Below are positions 50,510 to 62,095 of a stretch of 64,000 nt of DNA, piece after piece. The notes below the pieces were generated by a model. It had not been told where the DNA came from. It made no database searches and saw only the letters and a list, made by a program, of their open reading frames with translations. Both the position numbers and the translations under genes were made by a program. The stretch is taken from the NCBI GenBank assembly GCA_037447655.1, contig JBBHKE010000731.1:62001-126000 (forward strand), in the 5' to 3' direction. The stretch comes from Zygnema cylindricum (Eukaryota > Streptophyta > Zygnematophyceae > Zygnematales > Zygnemataceae). Every line of letters starts with the position of its first letter. Position 1 is the first letter of the stretch.

Positions 50510-52385
50510 ATTTTTTAATCCATCTTTTGCTTTAGTCCACACTTCTCGCTACAAAAAACAAATTTGGGAGAAAAAACTGGCTTAGTCATCATCTCTACTA
50601 CCATCTCTCCATTGGTCTATATTCCAAACTAATTATTTAATTCTCAACCTTCTATATAACAAAGCTCAGTCGCATATCCCCATGCTGTGCTTTAAAGTGA
50701 TGCTTTAGGTTTGTTGCGATTGCAATTACAACTTGATTATCACAAAAAATCTTTTGCACTCCATTCTTAATATACCCAAGTTCTTGAAGCAATGATTTTA
50801 CCCACAACAGTTTTTTCACAACCGAACAAGAGGCCATATACTCAACCTTCCATGGTGGATTGAGCAATCACCTTTTGTTACTTGTTGCTCCAACAGCAAG
50901 CCCCATTCCCAACATATAACACATGCCTAGAAGTACACCTCCTCATTGGAGCATTCCCATAACTGGCATCACTCCAAGTGGTGATATTAGTATTATCCCC
51001 TCCCAAATGCTACCACATATCTCTTGTTCCTATGAAGTATCGCATGAATCTCTTGGCTGCTTCCAAATCTTTTTTCCTAGGATCATTCAAATCCTACTTA
51101 ATATCCCCACAACAGCTGCTATATCAAGATGAGTAGAGTATATAAAATAAATCAAACTACCGACAGCTTAATAAATCAAACTACCGACAACTCGTCAGTA
51201 TAGAAGAGTTTACATGAATTTGTTTTTGTCTGGTCCTAACTCATTATCCAAGATCAAGACTCCCCCTTCTGAGCTCCCCCCAATTCCCTTTTTTAAATCC
51301 ATTAGAGTCGTACAACTATGTGCTTTATCCATCTGAAATTTTCCAAGCAAATTTCCTATTGCTTCTTTTTAAGTTAGCCTAATTGTTTTCATCTCTCTAT
51401 CCCTCTCCATCTGAATACCCAAAATGTATTTTGCCTCTCCCAAGTCTTTCACTTAAAATATACTCTTTAGATCCTTTTTCAATCCTTTAATTTTCTCCAT
51501 TAATTTACTAAAAAAAACAAATCATCAACATAGATGGCAATGAAAATTATATCATCCTCGTCTTTAAATAGATAGATGGAATGATCCAAAGTGATTCGGT
51601 TTTATACCAAATTTGTCAAAATCTCGTCTTGTTTTTTGTTTTATTTGGTTAGAGCCTGTTTAAGTCCATAAAGAGACTTTATCTATCTGCATATCTTATT
51701 TTCTTCTCTTTTTTCCACAAATCGTTTCGGTTGTCAATTGAAGATCTATTTTTCTAATTCTCCGTCTAAGAAAGCGCTTTTGATCTCCATTTGGTGCACT
51801 TCAATGTCTTCCCCAGTAGCTAGACTAAGTACAATCCGGATGGAGGGAAATCTAACAACCGGAGCGAAGGTCTCCTCATAATCAATTCTCTTCTTCTGTG
51901 TGAACCCCTTCGCCACTAATCTGGCCATGTATCGCTTTATATTGTTAACGAGATTTTGTATCAACTTAATTACCCACTTGTTTCCTATCGACTTTTTGTC
52001 CAACGGAAAATCCACCGGCTCCCAATTGTTTGCTTCCATAATGGAAGCCATCTCATCATTAATGGCTGTCATCCATCTACTAAGTTCTGAACTATTAATT
52101 GCTTCTGAGTAACTCTAGGGTTTGCTCAAATGAGAGAGCTTAGTTACCTTGTTGCTCACTTGTTTCTCTTGAAGTCTCTTGTTGCTTATCGTCCCTCCTT
52201 CAAAATGTGATGCTAGAATGGAGGGTAATCTCGGATTTCTCTGAATGACTTCATCTTCGCCCCTATCCGTAAAGTCCATCTCTGTAAGTTTATCATCGAT
52301 TTCCGCTCTTTCCTCGTTCTCTTCCTCGGTTTGAACCAGAAGGTGTGACTCCAAGAGAGGGTAACACTCATTAAGATTTTTCTCT
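50510..52385 (-). pseudogene. Element D copia RT-RNase H
   Basis: Minus strand from high to low coordinates: linker (52396-52115, with SNKRLQEKQVSNKVTKLS), RT entry (52072: TAINDEMASIMEANNWEPVD), YMARLVAKGFTQKKRIDYEE, VHQMEIKSAFLDGELEK (the usual MDIK Asp is Glu), then broken pieces to about 51170, and RNase H (STMEVEYMASCSVVKKLLWV from about 50860; FCDNQVVIAIATNLKHHFKA). There are many stops. It is cut at 52385, where plus-strand DNA begins. Confidence 0.82.
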
Positions 52386-52621
52386 TCAAGTAGCAATCGC
52401 TATTGCTGCCAATCCTAAACATCATTTTAAAGCCGATCACATATACATAAGACTTAGCTTTGTTAGAGAGAAGGTAGAAAACAAAATAATCAGTTTAGAG
52501 TATAGACTAGTTAGCGAGATGATAGCAAACAAGCAGACCAAACTTGTGCCTTCCCTGACGGTAATTTTCTGCAAAGAGAAATGCGGTCTGAAATTAAAGA
52601 ATGACTAGAAAATAAGTGGAG
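52386..52621 (+). pseudogene. RNase H 3' end preceding the element E 5' LTR
   Basis: It encodes VAIAIAANPKHHFKADHIYI, RLSFVREKVENKIISLEYRL and IFCKEKCGLKLKND, then a stop and AATAAGTGGAG. It is the same as the end of element E itself. Upstream the strand switches to element D, so this is either the stump of a tandem neighbour or a copied/misassembled piece. Confidence 0.85.
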
Positions 52622-53681
52622 TGTAAAAATTAATGATTGTTTTAGTATTTTCTAGGTCAATAATGAAATGAAAAAAATAAGCTGAGGCAGTTTGCCTCTA
52701 ACTCCTATCGTCAACTCCCACACTTGTCGCAGTCATTCAATGTTGAGGAGGGAGCTAGAGCCATGGCTGTCTATGATGTCCAAAGAGAGACATGTTGTTG
52801 TTGTTGAAAAGAGGTAATTAATATTTCACCTCTCTATTTTAGTTATTCTTTAAAGAGAGAGAGTGAGGATCAAAGGCACGCCGTGGTTGCCGCCTTATTT
52901 AGAAAGTGGCAAACTTTGAAGTAAATGATATTTTACCAAAATGTTGCCTAAGTTGGGATTTGAACCTGCGACCTCTAAATTCTATATAGCCAAAACCATT
53001 AGGGCGCTACGAAACGATACACGTGACGGATTTCAAAGATATATAAACATTAACGCAACGGCTAATTAACACCAAACTAACGGAAAAGAACAATTCAGGC
53101 ACATATGGGAATCCGAACCGTGTAAAATATGTTTTAATCGGACAACCAGATTTGTAGCCGCCACCTGAAGTGACCTTTTGGGGGCATTCGGAGATAGCGT
53201 CACGTGGTGCCACGTGGTGCCGCATTATTTGATATTGGAGAATATGGGAGGAGGAACCATGGCTCCCAATTTGAGAGGTGTTACTTTGTACACTATGTCA
53301 TACAATAGACGTACAATAAGTACATCGCCCATTGTACCTTCTTGTACTATATAGTGTTCCTATTGGACTAGGGTTTAGTAGTAAGTAATCGTGAGTAGGC
53401 AAACTAAGAGTTAGTGATATTTAGGTACCTCTCTCTAAGGGAGCTTGTAAATATAAAGGTCATTTTTGACCAACCATAACTTACTGCTCAAAGGAACAAA
53501 TTCATTGATTCTTTTTGCTATACACTCAAGGGAGTCTTGCCTTCATAGCATTGAATGTCGTGAGATTTTTTGTCTGTGAGGGTGACAATTATTATTGCTG
53601 AAACACAAAGGTGTCAGGGTTATCTTACAGGCTTCGTGTGAGCTACCTACTTTGAGGACGTATGGAGGTCTCAGAGTTTCA
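52622..53681 (+). repeat. 5' LTR of element E (1,060 bp)
   Basis: It starts TGTAAAAATTAATG and ends GAGTTTCA before CGTTATGGGCCC. Landmarks: TTTTAGTATTTTCTAGGTC, AGAGCCATGGCTG, a tRNA-like module, TGCCACGTGGTGCC, ACCATAACTTACTGC. It pairs with 58041-59101. Confidence 0.88.
52946..53010 (-). other. tRNA-like module in element E 5' LTR (antisense)
   Basis: On the minus strand TAGCGCCCTAATGGTTTTGG resembles an A-box/D-arm. It is followed, 29 bases after its TAATGG, by GGTTCAAATCC, a perfect Pol III B-box consensus, within GGTCGCAGGTTCAAATCCCA. The arms are only partly paired. Confidence 0.55.
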
Positions 53682-54930
53682 CGTTATGGGCCCGACCTCT
53701 ATGGTACCCATCTTCAATGGAACTAGGTTCATATACTAGGAAAGTATGATGACATGAGCTCTATGTGAGAAAAGATTTTGGGGAATACTTAGTGGACGGG
53801 TGAAGCGTCCATCCAGTCTTCGGATCTCTCTAGGGTTTACAAGAAGCAGATTCACCAGAGATGCAGATCCATCTCCAACGGAGGAGACAAAGGAAGGGGA
53901 GGTGGTGGACAAAGAAAAGGAGAAGGAGACGGTGACACTAATAGCAACCGGTTCGGTATTTATGTCACTTATTGCGAGGAACGAGGAGAATGATACCGAT
54001 ACTTGGGACTACAACAATATAGCGGCAAAGCACTTCATCCTCCGCCATCTTACTCAAGGGCTTACATCTTCTCATTTGCAGGTAGAGAGGGCATCCGATC
54101 CTTGGGTGGCTTTCATAGAAATGTATCGAAGTGGTTTGATTCAGCAAAAGCAGTTGGCTGATCAGAAAATTAATGCATATGCATACAATGGGGGGAAGAT
54201 GTTGGATTTTTGAAATGAACTCGCAACACTTTTTATGGAGTTAGAGAGTGTTGGACAAGATGAAACTGAAAAGATGAAGGTTAACTGCTTCCTCAAGAAG
54301 TTATCAGATGAGTGCGAGAACATAGTCAACTGTGTGCAGGACTTCCCAAACTCAAGGTGGATATGGAATTTAGTGGTAGGGATGATTCTCGTTCGGGAGA
54401 AGACAATGAAGATCCGAAGGGGAGGAAATAGTGGGTAAGCTTTGGCAGCTACGACCGATTGGAGAAACATTGATTCCAAGAAACCGGTCGGAAATTATGG
54501 GGGGGGGGGGGGACAGAAAAAATCAGACTGACGAGTTCGGATCAAGGGCTCCCAAGGGTTTGTGCCACTTTTATATGAAACCAGGGCACTATATGGCAGA
54601 GTGCACTAAGTTAACCGAGCTGCGGTTAAAAGAGGGGTAGACAGGTGGACCCCTCGAGAGGAAAGAAAAAGGCCCTTGTGACAAAGGTACATGAGGTGGA
54701 ATCCGAGGACGAGGACGATGAGCTCCTATTGGATGACAGGTAGGAGGCAAAAAACGAGGTTGAAATTCCATGAAAGCAGAAATGTGCTTTTTGTGAATTC
54801 AAAGGTGAAGCATGCTGGACTGTAGATTCAGGTGCCTCCATGCACATGTCTAAGGATAAACACGTGTTCACTACGATACGGAATATTCCCACCGTAGAGA
54901 TATAATACAGGGATGGGAGGATAGTCACTA
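53682..54930 (+). pseudogene. Element E gag-protease
   Basis: Starts VMGPTSMVPIFNGTRFIY-like (53684). A frame from 53800 gives RFTRDADPSPTEETKEGEVV ... NNIAAKHFILRHLTQGL, with a TGA at 54211-54213 after GGKMLDF. It continues with VNCFLKKLSDECENIVNCV, a knuckle with the second Cys lost (CHFYMKPGHYMAEC), a run of 13 G (54499-54511) that shifts the frame, and a protease motif altered to TVDSGASMHMSKD. Many stops. Confidence 0.85.
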
Positions 54931-56230
54931 CTACTCTTGTAGGATCGGTAGATCTAAAAGTGTTAGTAGAAGGAAAGACAACTAGTAGTTACATTCTCCG
55001 ATGTATTGTTTATTCGGGAGCTGAACAAAAACCTCATCTCTACATCTATATTAGATGATAAAGGTTCTGATACTAGCACTAGGAAATGAGTCTTTACTGC
55101 TAGTTTTAAGAAGGAAGTTTATTTACTGCTGAAAAAGGTAGCCAAGACATGTTTAGGATGATTTTAAGCAATAATGAAAATAAGAAACTTTATTATGCTG
55201 GTGGTCATGATATAATGTTGTGGCATAAGAGACTTGAGCATGTGAATCTAGATAAGTTGAGTGAGATGAAAAAGATGCGAGTAGTGGAAGGGATTCAGTT
55301 CATTGAGAGTGAGAATCAAAGTGATTATAGTGGATGTGCTCAAGGTAAAGCACACAAGTTATCATTCCCAAAAATTGCCACCTATAAGGGAGAAAAAATC
55401 ATAGATTTAGTATACACAAATATTTGGGGACCGGCCAAAGTGCCCTCACCCGGGGGGAAAAGATTTATGATGACTAACACCAATGATTGGTCTCGGTATT
55501 CCAAGGTGTACTTTTTGAATAATAAGTTAGAAGCGCAGGAATGTTTTAGACAATATAAAGCATGGAGTGAAAAACTCCATGAAACCCCAATCAATTGAGT
55601 TAGGTGTGACAATGGTGGAGAGTATACCTCTAACCAGTTTGAGGATTTTGTGAGGGAAGATGGAGTCCAACACCAAAAGACAGTCCCTGAAAACCCGGAA
55701 CAGAATAGGGTAGCTGAGTGATTAAATAGAAGACTAAATGATAGTGCTAGAAGTATGTTATCGGATAAGACGATAGGGAAAAGGTTTTTGGCCGAAGCAA
55801 TGAACTATTCTAATTACATCAAAAATATAGTTCTTACTTCAACGGTAAAAGGCGAAACACCTTATGAGAGATGGACCAGCCAGAAACGAGACATATGTTA
55901 CTTAAAGGTTTTCGGCAGTCAAGTGTTAAGTCTAGATACATATCGGTTTCATTAGAAGCTAGATCCTAAAGGAAAACTAGGGTACTTATTAGGATATTAT
56001 GAGGATGTAAAAAGATACAATGCTTATGATCTAAAAACGAAGATATAATCTTAGTAAAGCATCTAGTAGTTATGGATGAAGGAAAGTCTGTGGATCGCTT
56101 CAAGTATATAAAGTGAATAAAAATCAGATTTGAGTCAGAAAATTCCGATGACTTTGAGCTTCTTAACTATTCGTGTTTCAGAGAAGATGACATTCTTATA
56201 GGTACAAATCAGACCGAGAAGGACTAAGTC
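54931..56230 (+). pseudogene. Element E integrase
   Basis: 55149-55598 is a long frame: MLWHKRLEHVNLDKLSEMKK, YSGCAQGKAHKLSFPK, VYTNIWGPAKVPSPGGKRF (the usual HVDIWGP Asp is Asn), then a TGA at 55596-55598. Next come CDNGGEYTSNQFEDF, ENPEQNRVAE*LNRRL and YERWTSQKRDICYLKVFGSQ. The first catalytic Asp is lost and stops are frequent. Confidence 0.85.
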
Positions 56231-58027
56231 GTGGAAATTCTAGAGACAACTCTACCCGAAACAGAAGACGTGGTGGAAATTGATGTAGAATCGAGGGACA
56301 GGGGAGAAGCTGAGATTGTTCGAAAGAACCCACGGGAACCATCTATTCCGACGACATATTTTGAGGGAGAAAAGAGAAGTAGCAAAAGGTTGCAAGAAAA
56401 ACAGGTTAATAACAAGGAATCAAAACTATCTCATCTGGATGAACCTCAGACTTATGGAGAGGCGATGAATTGTCCAGAAAAGAACCGGTGGAAGACAACC
56501 ATCAATAAAGATATGGCCTCAATTATGGCAGCCAATACTTGGAAGCTAGTGGATTTGTCCACCTAATCGAAAACCAATCGTTTATAAGTCGGTGTTCAAA
56601 TTAAAACTAAACCTAGATAACACCATTAAGTGTTAGAATGCTCGGTTAATGGCTAAAGGATTCACACAGAAAGAGGGAATCGACTACGAGGAAACCTTTG
56701 CCTCAGTCGTCAGATTTCCCTCCATCCGCAGAATTCGCAGTTCGACATCAGCGGAAGACATGGAGGTGCACCAGATGGACATCAAGACAACCTTTTTGCA
56801 TGGAGAATTCGAAGAGGAGATCTTTATGCGACAACCCGAAGGATTTGTGGAGCAAGGAGAGGAGAGTAAGATATGCCGGCTGATTAAATCTCTTTATGGT
56901 TTGAAACAGACGCCTTGACAGTGGAATAAGAAACTTGATGAGTTTTTTACCGGTCTGGGATATATCCGGATGAGCTCAGATCACTCAATCTATGTTTTTG
57001 AAGATGATGAAGGTATTATTTTTATTGCAATTTATGTTGATGATTTGCTTGTTCTAAGTAAATAAATGGAAAAAATTAATAAACTGAAAACTCATCTTAA
57101 GGGGAGATTTGAGATGAAGGATATGGGGGAGGCAAAATATATTTTGGGAATTCAAGTAGATATATACCGAGAAAGAAAAATTATAAGACTAACTAAAAAA
57201 GAAGCAATAGGGACCATGTTGGAAAAGTTTCAGATGGATTAGGCTAATAGTTGTACAACTCCAATGGAGTTGAATAAGGGAAGTGATAGGAGTGTGGAAG
57301 AATAAGTCATAATCTTAGACGAGGAATTAGGTTCGGAAGAATATAAGTTCATGCAGACTATTCCTTACAGACAAGTAGTGGGAAGCCTAATCTATTTTAT
57401 GACTTGTTCCCGGCCGGATTCGATTGCAGGTGTAGGAGTGCTGGTAGAAGTCTAAATGCTCCCACTAAGAGAGATTGGGAGGTAGCTAAGAGAGTCCTTA
57501 GATATTTGATAGGAATTAGGGATCTATGGCTGCATTTGGGTGGAGGGAATAGTGACATCACTACTTGGAGTGATGCCAGTTATGGCGATGCTCCAATGAG
57601 GAGATGTACTTCCAGATAAGTATTGTATGTGGGTGAGGGAGTTTGTTGCTAGAGTAGTAAACAACAAAAGGTTATTGCTCAGTCCACCATGGAGGTTGAG
57701 TATATGGCTTCTTGCTCTGCTGTAAAAGAATTGATGTGAGTCAAGTCTTTGCTTGGTGAGCTTGGTCACCTTAAGAGTGGTGTGCATAAATATTTTTGTG
57801 ATAATCAAGTAGCAATCGCTATTGCTGCCAATCCTAAACATCATTTTAAAGCCGATCACATATACATAAGACTTAGCTTTGTTAGAGAGAAGGTAGAAAA
57901 CAAAATAATCAGTTTAGAGTATAGACTAGTTAGCGAGATGATAGCAAACAAGCAGACCAAACTTGTGCCTTCCCTGACGGTAATTTTCTGCAAAGAGAAA
58001 TGCGGTCTGAAATTAAAGAATGACTAG
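56231..58027 (+). pseudogene. Element E RT-RNase H
   Basis: Linker and RT entry 56231-56566 (RSSKRLQEKQVNNKESKLSH; RWKTTINKDMASIMAANTWK). 56649-56918 covers GFTQKEGIDYEETFASVVRF and HQMDIKTTFLHGEFEEEIFM to YGLKQTP*QWN. YVDDLLVLSK is at about 57037. The rest is broken by stops. RNase H: TTWSDASYGDAPMRRCTS (57560), CDNQVAIAIAANPKHHFKAD, ending GLKLKND at 58027. It is the most complete of the plus-strand copies after element B. Confidence 0.86.
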
Positions 58028-58501
58028 AAAATAAGTGGAGTGTAAAAATTAATGATTGTTTTAGTATTTTCTAGGTCAATAATGAAATGAAAAAAATAAG
58101 CTGAGGCAGTTTGCCTCTAACTCCTATCGTCAACTCCCACACTTGTCGCAGTCATTCAATGTTGAGGAGGGAGCTAGAGCCATGGCTGTCTATGATGTCC
58201 AAAGAGAGACATGTTGTTGTTGTTGAAAAGAGGTAATTAATATTTCACCTCTCTATTTTAGTTATTCTTTAAAGAGAGAGAGTGAGGATCAAAGGCACGC
58301 CGTGGTTGCCGCCTTATTTAGAAAGTGGCAAACTTTGAAGTAAATGATATTTTACCAAAATGTTGCCTAAGTTGGGATTTGAACCTGCGACCTCTAAATT
58401 CTATATAGCCAAAACCATTAGGGCGCTACGAAACGATACACGTGACGGATTTCAAAGATATATAAACATTAACGCAACGGCTAATTAACACCAAACTAAC
58501 G
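57805..58501 (+). repeat. 697-bp block identical to 52386-53082 (copy 2)
   Basis: See the first copy. Here the block is continuous with the upstream RNase H coding of element E, so this is the likely source position. Confidence 0.9.
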
Positions 58502-59101
58502 AAGAGGAACAATTCATAGACGTACGCGAATCTGAACCGTGTAAAATATGTTTTGATTTGGACGACCACCATTGTAGCCGCCACCCGAAGTGAGCTTTTG
58601 GCGGTATTCGGAGATAGCGTCACGCGGTGCCACGTGGCGCCGCATTATTAGATACCGGAGAAGATGGGCGGAGGAGCCATGGCTCCTAATTTGAGAGGTG
58701 TTACCTTGTAGACTATATCGTACAATAGACATATAATAAATACATCGCCCATTGTACCTTCTTGTACTATATAATGTTCCTATTGGACTAGGGTTTAGTA
58801 GTAGGTAGCCATGAGTAGGCATACCAAGATTTAGTGATATTTAGGTACCTCTCTCTAAGAGAGCTTGTAAATATAAAAGTCATTTTTGACCACCTGTAAC
58901 TTATTGTTCAGGGTAGCAAATTCAAAGATTCTTTTTGCTATACTCTCAAGAGAGTCTTGCCTTGACAAGGGTGAAGATGGTATTATTTTTTGTCCGTGAG
59001 GGTGACAGTTATTCATACTGAAACACCAAGGGGTCAGGGTTATCCTAGAGGCTTCGTATGAGCTGCCTACTTTGAGGACCTATGGAGATCTCAAAGTTGC
59101 A
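58041..59101 (+). repeat. 3' LTR of element E (1,061 bp)
   Basis: It starts TGTAAAAATT after AATAAGTGGAG and ends CTCAAAGTTGCA. The sequence then switches to minus-strand copia integrase (element F). No target duplication with the 5' side is visible. Confidence 0.88.
58365..58430 (-). other. tRNA-like module in element E 3' LTR (antisense)
   Basis: Identical to 52946-53010, being inside the duplicated block. Confidence 0.55.
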
Positions 59102-60872
59102 CTTTATTCCTTTACATTTTCATCATATCCAAATAGGTATTGCGGCTTTCCACTTGCATCTAACTTCCAATCATATTTTTATGTGTTTAGATTAAACACT
59201 GGACTTTCGAAAACCTTTAGGTGTGAAATATTAGGTTTTCTCCCGATCCATCTTTTATAAGGTGTTTGTCTTTTTACTACTGAGGTAAGGACTCTATTTT
59301 TAAGATAGTTAGCACAATTCGAAGGTTTTTCCCAAAAGCTTTTACTTTTCCTTTTATCCGATAACATATTAAGGTGAATATCACATAATGTCCGATTTAG
59401 TCTCTACACACCATTTTGTTCCTTTTTTGTAACAGTCTTTTGAAACCTTTTCTTTCAAAAAATCCTCAAACTCATTAGAGGTCTCTATTCCCAAATAAAC
59501 AATCACTCTCCTCATGTGTCCCAAAGCTTTCTGGTTTATACTCTTTAATATAAGTCGAAGCCTCAAATTTGTTTTTTAAAAAATATACTCTAGAGTATCT
59601 AGACCAATCATCAGTGATACTAAGTATAAATCTTTTCCCTCCAATTGATGGCACTTTCGTCGATCCCTATATGTGAGTATGAACTAGATTTAAGACATTT
59701 TCACCTTTTTATAATGCGGTTTTTGGGAAAGGCAATCTGTGGGCCTTCCCTTGAGCACATCCACAACAGTCATCCAAGGTCTCATTATCTCCAAAATGAG
59801 TTCCCTCAACTACACCCTTTTTTTCATTTCTTTCAATCTATCTAGATGCACATACCCCAATCTTTTATGCCTAATCAATAAGTCACTTACACCGGCATAG
59901 TAAACCCCTATCTTTCCATTACTCAAATTCAACCTCAACATTCATTGGTTACCCTTTTCAGTTGTTAATTACACTTCATTCTCATAGCTAGCAATAAAGA
60001 CTCATTTTTTAGTATAGTCTCAAAACCCTTATCATCTAAGACCGACGTAGAGATAAGATTTTTGTTCACCTCTGGAATAAATATAACATCAAAGACACTG
60101 ACTATATATGTCTTACCATCAACCATGACTTTCAGATCCATATATCCCACTAAACTAGTGGTTACTATTCTCCCATCCCCATACTCTATCTGTACAGTAA
60201 GGATTTTTCTCATTTTGGTAAACAATTGTTTTTCTCTACACATATGCATTGAGGCACCTGAATCAATAATCCATCCTTCTTCATGAGTTTTTTTTACTCC
60301 ACCGAAAGCACACTTGTGCCTCCTTGGAATCCCCAGCTCAGCTTTCACCTCCGGCTGCTTGTTTAGGAGAAGTTCTCCATTGTCCTCATCGGAATCCTCT
60401 CCCATGACTTGTGTTGCAACAAATGCCTTTTTCTTTCCTGCCTCTGATTTACTAATCCGCCCCTCCTTCAATCTTAGCTCCGTCAATTTAGTACATTCCG
60501 CCATGTAATGTCCCGGCTTCTTATAAAAGTCACAAAGCCCCATCGGAGGCCTTTATCCAGATTCGTTCGATTGTTTTGCTCTTCCTCCTCCACCAAAGTT
60601 GCCATAAGGTTTATTGGAATCCTTATCCCTCTAGTTAGTTCCAGCAGCTAATGTTTCCCTCCTCTCTGGATCTTAATTGTACTTTGTCGAACCAAAATCA
60701 TTCAATCAACGGAGTTTCAGATCCATCGATGTTTTGACAATTCAAAAACCATGTTAAAATTATTTTCATAATCATGTGGAAGTTTCATTAACAGAGTAAT
60801 TCACCTTTTTTTTCTCCGTCTCACTTTTCCGGACACTCCCTAACTCAATAAATAACCCGGTTAAGTAATTAG
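59102..60872 (-). pseudogene. Element F copia gag-protease-integrase remnant
   Basis: Minus strand from 60872: decayed gag, then an open frame 60543-59965 of 192 residues with CDFYKKPGHYMAEC (knuckle, second Cys lost), an acidic linker, GWIIDSGASMHMCREKQLF, VEIEYGDG-like QIEYGDGRIVTTSLVGYMD and IPEVNKNLISTSVLDDKGFE. Integrase follows in pieces: CAQGKAHRLPF-like (59760), SRYSRVYFLKNKFEA-like (59590), KNRVLTSVVKRQTPYKRWIG and PNISHLKVF (to 59179). It is truncated by LTR E on one side and LTR G on the other. Confidence 0.83.
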
Positions 60873-61077
60873 TGTAGAAATTAATGTTTTCTTTTGGTAT
60901 TTTTTAGATTTAAAACTTGTAAAATAAAGAAAAGAAAATAGCAAAGGCAATCTGCTTCTAACTCCTCTCTCAAGCCCCTACACTTGTCTTAGTCACTGAA
61001 GGCTAAAAAGGGAGTTAGAACCATGGCTGCCTAAGCTTATTAGAGAGACAGACAGCGGACCTTTGGAAGATTTACCA

Positions 61078-61150
61078 AAAGGATTGACGGACCCAGAATT
61101 TGATCCTAGTACATGTCGTCCGTCAAATTAGCGTTAGCTTTGTCTTATAG
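61078..61150 (-). other. tRNA-like module in element G 5' LTR (antisense)
   Basis: Minus strand: GACTATAAGACAAAGCTAAC, then about 30 bases later ACTAGGATCAAATTCTGGGT, matching the order in LTR B and LTR C. Confidence 0.45.
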
Positions 61151-61575
61151 TCTTTGGCCAGTGCTGAGATATATAGGGTAGGATAACTACCTTAACAAAA
61201 ATAAGTTAGGAATTTCATTTAACAAAATTAACGGATTTGTATAACATCGAATTGGTTATGTATAGTATGGATTAAAATACCGCACGAAACAAAAATATCG
61301 AACATTTGTTTTGACGGACGTAGTTAAAAGATGGTTCTAATCAGAGAACCACGATGACAACTGATATCAAGTGGACTTTTTGGCAGTTTTCGGTCGCCAC
61401 CATACCAAAGAACACGTGGCGATATCTCATTTGTTTGGAGCATCTCCGTAGAATTCTAGAGCGAGTGAGGATGTGGCAGGCGTCACCTGTTTGGCCATGC
61501 TATACAATGGCCGTACGAAAAGTAATTCAACACCACTACCTTTCTGTACGACAGATTCTTTTGATTGGTGCCATA

Positions 61576-61790
61576 CACTACAACGCCAATCGTTTTTAGC
61601 GTTGTGTACGCTAATTCCGTCTCGCTTTTTTTTTTTATTCTCAAATAGAATTATCCACACTATTTAAAAAAACCCTAATTCATAATTAGAATAGACGATT
61701 TCTTCAAAAATTTCCAATTAGCGTAAACAACGCTAATTATTCGTATATGCTAAATAAACTTACACGCTAATAACGATTGGTGGTGTAGTA
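61576..61790. mobile_element. 215-bp MITE nested in LTR G
   Basis: The left end CACTACAACGCCAATCGTTT (61576) and the right end, whose reverse complement begins ACTACACCACCAATCGTTAT, are inverted repeats of about 27 bases with a few mismatches. They belong to the 4563-5107 family. In LTRs A, B and E the flanks (GATTGGTG... and ...GAGAGGGGTTTAGGACTTAG) are contiguous, so the insertion is well supported. No coding. Confidence 0.8.
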
Positions 61791-62095
61791 GTAGAGGTAT
61801 TAGAGAGGGGTTTTAGACTTAGTAAAATTTGAGGTAGGCAGCCTCTCTCCCACAATGCTTTTGTGCAAATAGGTCATCTTTGACCCTTTATAATTAACTG
61901 CTCAGGGGAGCAAATTCGAAGATTTTTTTTGTTATCAACTCAGCGAAGTCTTCTCTTTATAGGGGTGAAAGTGGTTAGAGTTATTGTCTGCTAGGGTGGC
62001 CGTTATTTTTGCTAAAACACAAAGGGGTCAAGGTTATCTTAGGGGCTTTATGTGAGCTGCCTACTTTGAGGACCAATGGAGGTCTCAGAGTTACA

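Larger units (their letters stand above)
52386..53082 (+). repeat. 697-bp block identical to 57805-58501 (copy 1)
   Basis: Compared by eye, every base of this block matches 57805-58501. It includes 236 bases of RNase H 3' coding and polypurine tract (52386-52621) and the first 461 bases of the LTR. The match breaks exactly at 53083/58502, after which the two LTRs differ at many positions. Confidence 0.9.
60873..62095 (+). repeat. 5' LTR of element G, interrupted by a MITE
   Basis: It starts TGTAGAAATTAATG at 60873 inside element F gag and ends CTCAGAGTTACA at 62095. Removing the insertion 61576-61790 leaves about 1,008 bp, the family length. Landmarks AGAACCATGGCTGCC, GAACACGTGGCG, TTTAGACTTAGTAAAATTTG and GTCTGCTAGGGTGGCCGTTA are present. 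Confidence 0.85.

Noticed and set aside
61576-61790. A defined target-site duplication for the nested MITE
   Set aside because: Candidate 2- and 3-base flanks do not match once the TIR end is fixed, so I do not claim one.
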